Source of the DNA: Bacillota bacterium
GTDB taxonomy: Bacteria; Bacillota; Clostridia; Christensenellales; Aristaeellaceae
Reading direction: 5' to 3'
Assembly (NCBI GenBank): GCA_023413135.1
Contig: JAEZQK010000053.1
Location: forward strand, 1 to 8,839
DNA: 8,839 nucleotides
Shown one piece after another: positions 1 to 5,598 of the stretch (position 1 is its first letter; every line of letters starts with the position of its first letter). The notes under the pieces were generated by a model that saw nothing but the letters and a program-made list of their open reading frames with translations, had not been told where the DNA came from and did not search any database. The position numbers and the translations under genes were made by a program.

Positions 1-10
1 TGATGATAAA

Positions 11-55
11 AATACCCACCCGCCGTGGGCGGAGCACAGCCCCGCCCCTACGGCG
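11..55. repeat. GC-rich palindromic repeat, possible operon terminator
   Basis: Bases 21-55 form an imperfect palindrome. CGCCGT near the left end pairs with ACGGCG at 50-55, and an inner GGGCGG..GC pairs with GC..CCGCCC around a short ACA loop. Read on the minus strand it lies about 30 nt beyond the stop codon of the last permease gene and is followed by GGTGGGTATTTTTATC (16-1), so it could end transcription of the transporter operon; the T run is offset from the stem, which weakens that reading. The 12-bp word GCCGTAGGGGCG (minus strand, 54-43) recurs on the plus strand at 8646-8657, so this also belongs to a dispersed REP-like family. Confidence 0.55.
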
Positions 56-81
56 TTGTTTGTTTATATTGAGCAATTGAC

Positions 82-969
82 CTATTCCTTTACCGCGCCC
101 ATGACAATGCCGGTGACAAAATAGCGTTGCAGGAAGGGATAAATACAAAGTATGGGGATCATGGAAACCACAACCTTCGCGCTGGTAAATGTCAGATTGG
201 AAACCGACATCATTCTGGCGAGCTCCTCGCCTGACATATTGGATATGTTTTGCCAGTCCACGCTGACTGTGAGGGATTGAATGTAGGTTTGCAGGGGAAA
301 GTTTTTCCGGACAGTGATATAAGCCAGGCCGCTGAAGAAATCGTTCCAATGATTGACGATGGACCAGAGCGTGACTACGGCGATGGAGGGCTTTGCCAAT
401 GGCACGAAGATTCGCATAAGAATATACCATGGCCCGGCGCCGTCAATCAGCGCCGCTTCCTCCAGGGAAACCGGGATGGTCTTATAGAAATTCATCAGTA
501 CGATGCAGTTGAAGATCGGCAAGGCACCCGGCAGCACCAGCGCCCAGATGGTATTGATGAGGCGCATCTGCGAGACCAGCACATAGGTCGGCACCATTCC
601 ACCGTTAAACAGCATTAGCGCCACCACAAACCACATATATCTGTTTCTCGAGGGAAATTTTTTCGGCGATTTGGAAAGCGGGTAGGCTGTCAGGATGGTG
701 AGCACAACGTTGATGGCGCCGCCCAGCAGCACCCGGAAGGTGGAAATCATGAACGAGCGGAAAAACTGGGTGTCCTTGATGAGCTCCCGATAGGGTGCAA
801 TGTTAAAGTTGACCGGCCAGATGAATACCTTGCCGCCCTGGGCGCTGACCTTGTCGCTGAAGGATATGGCAATGGTGTTCAGCATCGGAACCAGGCACAG
901 GAAGGCCAAAATAAGCAAAAGAACCAAAATCGCAACATCCGTTGCCGTTGTTTTCTGTTTTCGTTCCAT
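82..969 (-). CDS. Carbohydrate ABC transporter permease, LplC/YtcP type
   Basis: An integral membrane subunit of a sugar importer (295 aa), the expected length for this family. Hydrophobic segments lie at about residues 12-35, 76-97, 110-132, 140-161, 195-210 and 263-285, consistent with six membrane helices. The cytoplasmic EAA loop that docks the ATPase is clear: EEAALIDGAG at 170-179, followed by the usual prolines at P190 and P194. The C-terminus ends in the typical YFVTGIVMGAVKE, a hallmark of LplC-like permeases. The start at 969 has an AGGGAGG ribosome binding site seven bases upstream that overlaps the stop codon of the preceding permease gene (gap 12 nt), so the two are almost certainly translationally linked. 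It is the last gene of the operon. The substrate cannot be read from the permease; the neighbouring GH92 gene suggests a mannoside. Confidence 0.95.
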   Translation of the reverse strand: MERKQKTTATDVAILVLLLILAFLCLVPMLNTIAISFSDKVSAQGGKVFIWPVNFNIAPYRELIKDTQFFRSFMISTFRVLLGGAINVVLTILTAYPLSKSPKKFPSRNRYMWFVVALMLFNGGMVPTYVLVSQMRLINTIWALVLPGALPIFNCIVLMNFYKTIPVSLEEAALIDGAGPWYILMRIFVPLAKPSIAVVTLWSIVNHWNDFFSGLAYITVRKNFPLQTYIQSLTVSVDWQNISNMSGEELARMMSVSNLTFTSAKVVVSMIPILCIYPFLQRYFVTGIVMGAVKE

Positions 970-981
970 TGTCGTGCCTCC

Positions 982-1905
982 CTAGAATATCCGATATCCG
1001 GCAAACCTGTCGGCCAGCTTATAAGACAATATGATCAGCAGCATGCTGATGACCGATTTGGACAAACCGACGGCAGTGGCCAGGTGGAATTGCAAATTCA
1101 CAAGCCCGGTTCGATAGACGAAGGTGTCCAGCACATCGCCGGTCTGGTAGACGTTCGGATTGTACATATTGAAGATTTGGTCAAAGCCCGCGTTTAGGAT
1201 ATTGCCAAGGGCCAGGGTGGACATGAGGATGATGGTTGGCATAATGCCCTGGACAGTAATATACCACATCCTCTGCCAGCGTCCCGCGCCGTCGATTTGC
1301 GCAGCCTCATACAGGTTCAGGTCAATGGCCGTGATGGCGGCGATATAGACAATGGCGCTGTAGCCAAAGCCCTTCCAGATGTCCGTAAAGATGACGATTG
1401 GCCTGAACCATGTGTTGTTGGCCAAAAAGATGATGGGCTCCTTCATAATGCCCAGGTTCAGCAGCAAGGTGTTGACTATTCCCGCAGCGGAAAAGATCTG
1501 CCGGAACATGGCGCTGGCGATGACCCACGAGAGGAAGTGCGGCAGATACACCACCGTCTGAATCCCCCGTTTCAGCCATGTGATGCGGCATTCGTTGAGC
1601 AGAAGGGCGAACATAACGGGCACGACCAGAAACGCGATGATCTTGGCAACGGCGATGATCAGGGTATTGATGATCACCTGCGAAGAGGTGGGGTGCATAA
1701 GGAAGATGGTCCTGAAATTTTGCAGGCCCACAAACTTGGAGGTAAGGCCAAAAAAAGGAGCGACCGGATTGTACCTTTGAAAAGCCATCACAAGGCCTAT
1801 GATCGGGATTACATTGAATATAAGCAGCATGATCATCGCGGGCATCATCATCATATGATAGGGCCTGCTGTTGATTCTCTTATTCAAATCCATCACCTTC
1901 AACAT
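982..1905 (-). CDS. Carbohydrate ABC transporter permease, LplB type
   Basis: The second membrane subunit of the same importer (307 aa). The first helix is at about residues 20-43 (MMPAMIMLLIFNVIPIIGLV), followed by the typical FxxFVGLQNF region and further helices at about 77-104, 115-135, 168-195 and 225-245. The EAA motif is EAAQIDGAG at 200-208, where the ATPase coupling helix sits. The residue after ITV is Q219, where most homologues have proline (ITLPGI), a mild oddity. The start is uncertain: ATG at 1905 has no ribosome binding site, because a palindromic repeat ends nine bases upstream (1914). AAGGTGAT inside the first codons could serve TTG at 1887, giving a 301-aa protein, and ATG 1893 is another option. 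It pairs with the following permease gene to form the heterodimeric channel. Confidence 0.94.
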   Translation of the reverse strand: MLKVMDLNKRINSRPYHMMMMPAMIMLLIFNVIPIIGLVMAFQRYNPVAPFFGLTSKFVGLQNFRTIFLMHPTSSQVIINTLIIAVAKIIAFLVVPVMFALLLNECRITWLKRGIQTVVYLPHFLSWVIASAMFRQIFSAAGIVNTLLLNLGIMKEPIIFLANNTWFRPIVIFTDIWKGFGYSAIVYIAAITAIDLNLYEAAQIDGAGRWQRMWYITVQGIMPTIILMSTLALGNILNAGFDQIFNMYNPNVYQTGDVLDTFVYRTGLVNLQFHLATAVGLSKSVISMLLIILSYKLADRFAGYRIF

Positions 1906-1913
1906 GATTATAG

Positions 1914-2077
1914 ATGGGGCTGTCGCATTTGTTGCATAATTGCATAATTATTCATAGAGATGGCATCCGAAGGTTTCCAAAGGGCGATCGGAAAGCCCTT
2001 TGGTCGCATCCACAGATGCGAAATCATTCTCTTTGAATAACAGTATGCAGAATATGTGCTTATTGCGATAACCCCAT
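1914..2077. repeat. 164-bp MITE-like palindromic element (copy 1)
   Basis: The ends are inverted repeats: ATGGGGCTGTCGCA at the left and, read inward on the other strand, ATGGGGTTATCGCA at the right. Pairing continues inward in steps (GCATAATTGCAT against TGCATACTG, TTATTCATAGAGA against TTATTCAAAGAGA) to a perfect 9-bp central hairpin, CCAAAGGGC (1977-1985) with GCCCTTTGG (1995-2003). A second perfect hairpin, TCGCATC-CACA-GATGCGA, sits at 2004-2021. The outer ~70 bp match copy 2 at 4240-4311. It fills the gap between the binding-protein stop (2096) and the first permease start, so it is transcribed within the operon and may stabilise the binding-protein mRNA or reduce downstream expression. 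No T run follows the hairpins, so it does not look like a strong terminator. No transposase is encoded and no clear target-site duplication is visible. Confidence 0.75.
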
Positions 2078-2095
2078 AGGTTGGGTAAGGGCTGC

Positions 2096-3838
2096 TTACT
2101 TACCGAGTGCCTCGTTTACCTGATCGGTGATGATCCCGCCGCCCAGCCTCTCCCATTCCGCCACAAAAGTGTCGAAATAGTCCAGGGGCTTTTCTCCGGA
2201 GATGATCTGTATAAACGCCGTGTACTGCAAATCACTGATCATCGCGCCATAATCCGTGTGGGCATCGACAGTGCCGACAAAGGATTGCACCTTTTCCACG
2301 TAGAGGCCTGACTTTTCACCTTCCAGATACAGGTTACCAACCGTGTCGTGCGCCAGGTGGCCGACATACTGGAACATGTACTTGTCTACCTCTTCGTCGT
2401 TTCTCGCCGCGTACCATTCGGCCATGGTGTTGTTGTTGATCCAGTCATACGCGCCCTGGATATAATCCTTGTCATTAGCGACGCGCGGATCCAGATTGAG
2501 CGTGCCGGTCGTCTTGTAGTCGTTGATGTTCTCCGCTACGATGATGCGGTTCTGAAGCTGTACCATTTGGTTATTGAAAGGAGAGTTCGTCCTGGCGTCG
2601 GTCAGGCCCTCGACAGGGACGATGTACTTTTGCCTAAGATGTTCAAAATCGGGATTTCTAAAGATGTCCACTTCCGCAATGAGGTTCAGTGCCTTGATGA
2701 TCGCCTCGGGGTGCTCGCATGAGGCCAGGACGACCTGTCCGCCGGGCGTTACCGTTTCGTTCTTCGGGCTGAACTTGCCCTGTGCGTTCAGCGGCGCCAT
2801 GACAGGAACCCACACAACGCCTTCATTGTTTTTTACAGAGGTGTCCTGCAGGCCGTCCCATTGCACCCAGGGATCCCACCATGCGTTGAAGATCATGCCG
2901 CAGCCGTTCGTGCTCAGATAGGTATCACGAACTTCATCGCCGTTTTTCATGGTCACCAGGTTCTTATCCAGAACGCCCTTTTGATACCAATCAGCCAGGA
3001 CGGCGAGGGCTTCCTTGGTTTCGGGCTGGATGCCGCCCCAAACAGCCTTGCCGCTTTCATCCTCAACCCAGATATCGGGATAGGATCCGGCCGCATTGAA
3101 GACCGGCAAAATGCCCATCCATTGGCCGAACATGCCGTCCGGCGCATACGGATTCAAAGCGATGCCGATGGTGTTCTCATTTCCGCCCGGCTTCTTCTCA
3201 ACAAAGGCCAGGGCGACCTTTTCAATATCCTCCAGGGTTTGAGGCACCTCAAGGCCCAGCTTATCCAACCAATCCTGGCGCACCCACAGCAAAGCGGTGT
3301 TGTAGCCTTCCCTGCCGCCGGTCAGCCCGTAGAGTATGTTGTCGAATGTCATAAACTGCAGGATTTCTTCGGTGTTGAGGCTGTCCAGGTATTCCTTGGT
3401 CTTCCCGCCAATGACATTCTTGTACGCCTCAGTAAGGTCGGCCAGCTTGTTGCCTTCGAGCAGCTGGTTGAACAGCGCCAAGGATTTGAGGGTGTTCGGA
3501 ATGCTAAAGGTATCTGGCAGGGTATTGCTGGCAGCGCGCAGGGCAAGCATGTTTTCATATTCGCTAGCGTCCACGTCAAAGCCGTTTTCCACATCAATAA
3601 TGATGTTGAGCTCATCCCTTAGCATCTGGGTCCAGGCGTTGTTCTGTGCGTCCTGCCCCGGCGCGAACTGGCCGCCCGTGTTGCCCATGCGGCCAACCGT
3701 GATGGTAACCGGCTCCTCATATTTGGAGAACGGGACTAAGTCGCTTGAAGCGGCGGTCGAAGCGCTGCCGGGCACGGCAAAGCCTATAACCAGCACAAGC
3801 GCCGTCAGGAGGGATACCAGGGTTGCCATTCTCTTCAT
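2096..3838 (-). CDS. Extracellular sugar-binding protein of ABC importer, LplA-like
   Basis: The substrate-capture subunit (580 aa from this start). I chose ATG 3838 over the upstream ATG 3874 because GGGAGAG lies seven bases before it and the protein then opens with a standard signal peptide: MKRM, a hydrophobic core (ATLVSLLTALVLVIGFAV) and an AxA-type site at GSAS. There is no lipobox cysteine, unusual for a Gram-positive binding protein, which is normally a lipoprotein. The mature part has the large type-1 solute-binding features of the LplA group: PVTITVGRMGN near the start, LPDTFSIPN, LLWVRQDWLDKLGLEVPQTL (typical lobe-hinge segment) and a long C-terminal lobe ending GGIITDQVNEALGK. Its gene is first in the transporter operon, behind a long leader, and is followed 19 nt later by a palindromic element and the two permease genes. 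Ligand inferred to be a glycan, likely a mannoside. Confidence 0.93.
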   Translation of the reverse strand: MKRMATLVSLLTALVLVIGFAVPGSASTAASSDLVPFSKYEEPVTITVGRMGNTGGQFAPGQDAQNNAWTQMLRDELNIIIDVENGFDVDASEYENMLALRAASNTLPDTFSIPNTLKSLALFNQLLEGNKLADLTEAYKNVIGGKTKEYLDSLNTEEILQFMTFDNILYGLTGGREGYNTALLWVRQDWLDKLGLEVPQTLEDIEKVALAFVEKKPGGNENTIGIALNPYAPDGMFGQWMGILPVFNAAGSYPDIWVEDESGKAVWGGIQPETKEALAVLADWYQKGVLDKNLVTMKNGDEVRDTYLSTNGCGMIFNAWWDPWVQWDGLQDTSVKNNEGVVWVPVMAPLNAQGKFSPKNETVTPGGQVVLASCEHPEAIIKALNLIAEVDIFRNPDFEHLRQKYIVPVEGLTDARTNSPFNNQMVQLQNRIIVAENINDYKTTGTLNLDPRVANDKDYIQGAYDWINNNTMAEWYAARNDEEVDKYMFQYVGHLAHDTVGNLYLEGEKSGLYVEKVQSFVGTVDAHTDYGAMISDLQYTAFIQIISGEKPLDYFDTFVAEWERLGGGIITDQVNEALGK

Positions 3839-4115
3839 ACCTACTCTCCCTTTCCATGCTTGAATCATATACAAATTGCGTCAAGTTTTCGTATTCGCGG
3901 AAAATATCATCTTACAATATTTTGACGCAAATGCTTTTTCCATCCGCAAATGTATTGCGATCCCACGTTTCGCGGCCTGAGGATTGCACGTTTGACCGCA
4001 TAAACCCTGCAAAAAAGTCAAATGGCCGGCGTTCTTTTGCTGGCAATGAACGCAGAAAAGCGAGTGTATAGAGAAAAGATGCACCAAGTTTGATATATTA
4101 ATTGTCCTGTTTGTA
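3839..4115 (-). other. Long untranslated leader of the transporter operon
   Basis: No convincing gene lies between the predicted start of transcription near 4115 and the binding-protein start at 3838, so the transcript would carry about 275 nt of leader. It contains the inverted TTGACGCAA pair at 3876-3930 described separately, and a looser stem that brings GCAAAAG (4041-4035) against CTTTTTTGC. The short open frames that cross it have no ribosome binding site or recognisable protein. It does not match a riboswitch class I can name. The length and the secondary structure suggest post-initiation control, but this is inference. Confidence 0.45.
3876..3930. promoter_or_regulatory. Inverted operator-like pair TTGACGCAA in the leader
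   Basis: TTGCGTCAA at 3876-3884 and TTGACGCAA at 3922-3930 are perfect 9-bp inverted copies, centred 46 bp apart. Inside them AAAATAT (3901-3907) and ATATTTT (3917-3923) form another perfect 7-bp inverted pair. The same word, as TTGACGTAA, sits at 5496-5504 at the -35 of the GH92 promoter, one base different. That sharing between the two transcription units makes a binding site for the local GntR-type regulator the simplest reading. Because the pair is also complementary in RNA, a folded leader is a second possibility. Confidence 0.55.
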
Positions 4116-4121
4116 ATTCTT

Positions 4122-4150
4122 ATAATATCAATCAAAACCTGCAATGTCAA
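4122..4150 (-). promoter_or_regulatory. Predicted sigma-A promoter of the transporter operon
   Basis: On the minus strand TTGACA (4150-4145), a perfect -35, is followed after exactly 17 nt by TATTAT (4127-4122), five of six bases of the -10 consensus. Transcription would start near 4115. It lies downstream of the regulator's terminator-like hairpin and reads toward the binding-protein gene. It is the best promoter match in the 500-nt gap. Confidence 0.7.
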
Positions 4151-4182
4151 TAAGAAACAAAAACTTTTTCCGATTTTCTGTT

Positions 4183-4209
4183 AAAAAGAGCACTCCCGCT
4201 TCAAGCGGG
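4183..4209 (-). terminator. Terminator-like hairpin after the regulator gene
   Basis: On the minus strand CCCGCT-TGA-AGCGGG (4209-4195) makes a perfect 6-bp, GC-rich stem, followed after AGTGCTC by TTTTT (4187-4183). It lies between the regulator stop and the transporter promoter and would separate the two units. The 7-nt gap between stem and T run makes it weaker than a textbook terminator. Readthrough is possible. Confidence 0.5.
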
Positions 4210-4239
4210 GTTCCGGAAAACTTATCGCCATAAATGCGC

Positions 4240-4311
4240 ATGGGGCTGTAGCATGAATCGCATAATTGCATGATCAGTATGCAAAATATGCGCTTATTGC
4301 GACAGCCCCAT
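4240..4311. repeat. 72-bp palindromic element (copy 2, short form)
   Basis: The ends are perfect 10-bp inverted repeats (ATGGGGCTGT at 4240-4249, ACAGCCCCAT at 4302-4311). The arms pair imperfectly over most of their length, with TGCAT on both sides of the centre. It matches the outer parts of copy 1 at 1914-2077: GCATAATTGCAT on the left, and CAGTATGCARAATATG plus GCTTATTGCGA on the right. It lacks about 90 bp of copy 1's centre. It lies 35 nt after the stop codon of the regulator gene. No coding capacity and no clear target-site duplication. Confidence 0.75.
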
Positions 4312-4346
4312 GACTTTAGCATCCCCGCGATGCCGGATTTTCCGTC

Positions 4347-5468
4347 CTATTCATCGGATTTGGCCGGCCTTCGGCCTGCCCCTGCGACCGGGCCGGTGGA
4401 TTGCCTGGGCACCAGCCGGATGGGGACGATCACCTGCCGGGGCTTGTAATCTTTTTGCAGCAGGATGGAGCCGATCTCCCGGCCGATTTCGTCAAAGCAC
4501 TGATCCACCGTGGTGATGCTGGCATTACCGGTGGTAGACCAGGAGATATTGTCAAACCCTGTCAGGCTGATGTCCCGCGGCAAGTGGATGCCCAAATCGT
4601 CACAGCACATCGCGGCGTGGAAGGCGATTTCATCGTTCTCGCACTGTATGGCCGTGAAGCCGTCCCGGTACAGCATGTTGATGGTGTGCTTCAGCATTTG
4701 GTAATTGAGCGGGCCCGCCTCGTCCATTTCAAGCCTGACAAAGCGGGGTAGCAAATCGGGCTGGTTCTGCTGGATATACTTGAGGCAGCCTTCAAAGCGC
4801 TGGCGGATGCTGCCGATGTTCTCCTGGGTATACCGCGACAGATAGCAAATCCGCTTGTGGCCGTAAGCGCAAAGGTGCTCGGTCAGAAGATAGCCCCCCA
4901 TTACATTGTCGCATATGACGCTGCTGAATGCCGGGTTTTCGTTGGGCGAATCCAGAATGATCACAGGCTTGCCCTGCTGCGAAAAGAGGTTCAATCGCTC
5001 ATATGGGATTGAGGAGCTGGGATAAAAAAGCACCCCATCCGCATCCTGAAGCTGCTCCAGCAGCTCCTCCTCATGGGCGCGGCTGCCCTGGGTCACGTGT
5101 AAGGTCAAGTAGCAGCCGCTTAAGCCAAGCGTTTGGGTAGCGCTATGGATGACGGAAAACATTCCGCTTCGCGAATCAATAAAGGGCATGACAAGGGCAA
5201 TGCGCCGAACCCCCCTGCGGCGGCCTCCGCCAGAGGATGCCAGCAGTTCTTCCGCGCCGGGCACCACAAAGCTTCCGGCTCCGCGCTTGCGCGAGAGAAG
5301 GCCGCGCTTTTCCAACGCCTCAATGGCCCGCTTGGCGGTAACCCGGCTAACCCCATATTCTTCGCAGAGCGATTTTTCGGTGCAAAACGGTACGCTCGGC
5401 TCATATTGCCCAGACAGAATTCTACGCTCCAGCTGCTGCAAAATTGTTTCATAAAGCGGCTTTTTCAT
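4347..5468 (-). CDS. GntR-family regulator with LacI-type sugar-sensing domain
   Basis: A 373-aa transcription factor, probably a repressor relieved by an imported sugar. Residues 1-70 are a GntR winged helix: LYETILQQLERRILSGQYEP, then the helix-turn-helix EEYGVSRVTAKRAIEALEKR (about 36-55) and the wing GLLSRKRGAGSFV. After a glycine/arginine-rich linker (about 71-88) comes a periplasmic-binding-type effector domain, RRIALVMPF (88-96) to the end, with VIILDSPN, DNVMGGYLLTEHL, GHKRICYLS, DISLTGFDN (299-307) and the closing RLVPRQST. This order is the AraR-like architecture, unlike LacI proteins, whose DNA-binding domain is a different fold. The start at 5468 has GAGGG twelve bases upstream. 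It is divergent from the GH92 gene (130-bp gap) and upstream of the transporter genes, so it is the likely local regulator. Its effector is not known; a mannose-containing sugar is inferred from the context. Confidence 0.93.
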   Translation of the reverse strand: MKKPLYETILQQLERRILSGQYEPSVPFCTEKSLCEEYGVSRVTAKRAIEALEKRGLLSRKRGAGSFVVPGAEELLASSGGGRRRGVRRIALVMPFIDSRSGMFSVIHSATQTLGLSGCYLTLHVTQGSRAHEEELLEQLQDADGVLFYPSSSIPYERLNLFSQQGKPVIILDSPNENPAFSSVICDNVMGGYLLTEHLCAYGHKRICYLSRYTQENIGSIRQRFEGCLKYIQQNQPDLLPRFVRLEMDEAGPLNYQMLKHTINMLYRDGFTAIQCENDEIAFHAAMCCDDLGIHLPRDISLTGFDNISWSTTGNASITTVDQCFDEIGREIGSILLQKDYKPRQVIVPIRLVPRQSTGPVAGAGRRPAKSDE

Positions 5469-5495
5469 ATATGCGCCATTCCCTCGTTTGCACAG

Positions 5496-5504
5496 TTGAC
5501 GTAA
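5496..5504 (+). promoter_or_regulatory. Operator-like motif TTGACGTAA
   Basis: This word overlaps the -35 of the predicted GH92 promoter and lies just downstream of the regulator's own predicted start site. It has a TTnACGTnAA dyad, a shape seen for GntR-family sites such as that of AraR. It differs by one base from the two copies in the transporter leader. A protein bound here could block GH92 transcription and regulator transcription together. Confidence 0.5.
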
Positions 5505-5524
5505 AGTTTGATGGATAGTATGAT
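5496..5524 (+). promoter_or_regulatory. Predicted promoter of the GH92 gene
   Basis: TTGACG (5496-5501) and TATGAT (5519-5524) are spaced exactly 17 nt apart, each five of six bases from consensus. Transcription would start near 5531, giving a leader of about 70 nt. Its -10 overlaps, on the other strand, the -10 of the regulator promoter. Confidence 0.65.
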
Positions 5525-5549
5525 ATCATTGAATTTGCCTATATGTCAA
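5520..5549 (-). promoter_or_regulatory. Predicted promoter of the regulator gene
   Basis: On the minus strand TTGACA (5549-5544) is followed after 18 nt by TATCAT (5525-5520), one base from TATAAT. Transcription would start near 5513, leaving a leader of about 45 nt before ATG 5468. RNA polymerase could not occupy this and the GH92 promoter at the same time. Confidence 0.6.
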
Positions 5550-5598
5550 TATGGGAGTCATATTTCAGCAGGGCCGGGCCTGAAGGAATAAAAGATGG

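Noticed and set aside
1297..1947. Plus-strand open frame of 216 codons opposite the permease gene
   Set aside because: Its translation is histidine- and aspartate-rich, low-complexity sequence typical of the reverse of a membrane protein gene.
1977..2003. Strong hairpin CCAAAGGGC/GCCCTTTGG as a terminator after the binding-protein gene
   Set aside because: No T run follows on the minus strand (AAACCTTCGG), and the permease genes downstream need transcription; kept as part of the repeat instead.
2861..3622. Long plus-strand open frame of 253 codons opposite the binding-protein gene
   Set aside because: It is antisense to a clear binding-protein gene, has no ribosome binding site and no family features; the frame is open because of codon bias on the other strand.
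3865..3884. Promoter from TTGACG (3884-3879) and TATGAT on the minus strand close to the binding-protein start
   Set aside because: The two hexamers are only 9 nt apart, too close for a sigma-A promoter, and the start would leave almost no room for the ribosome binding site.
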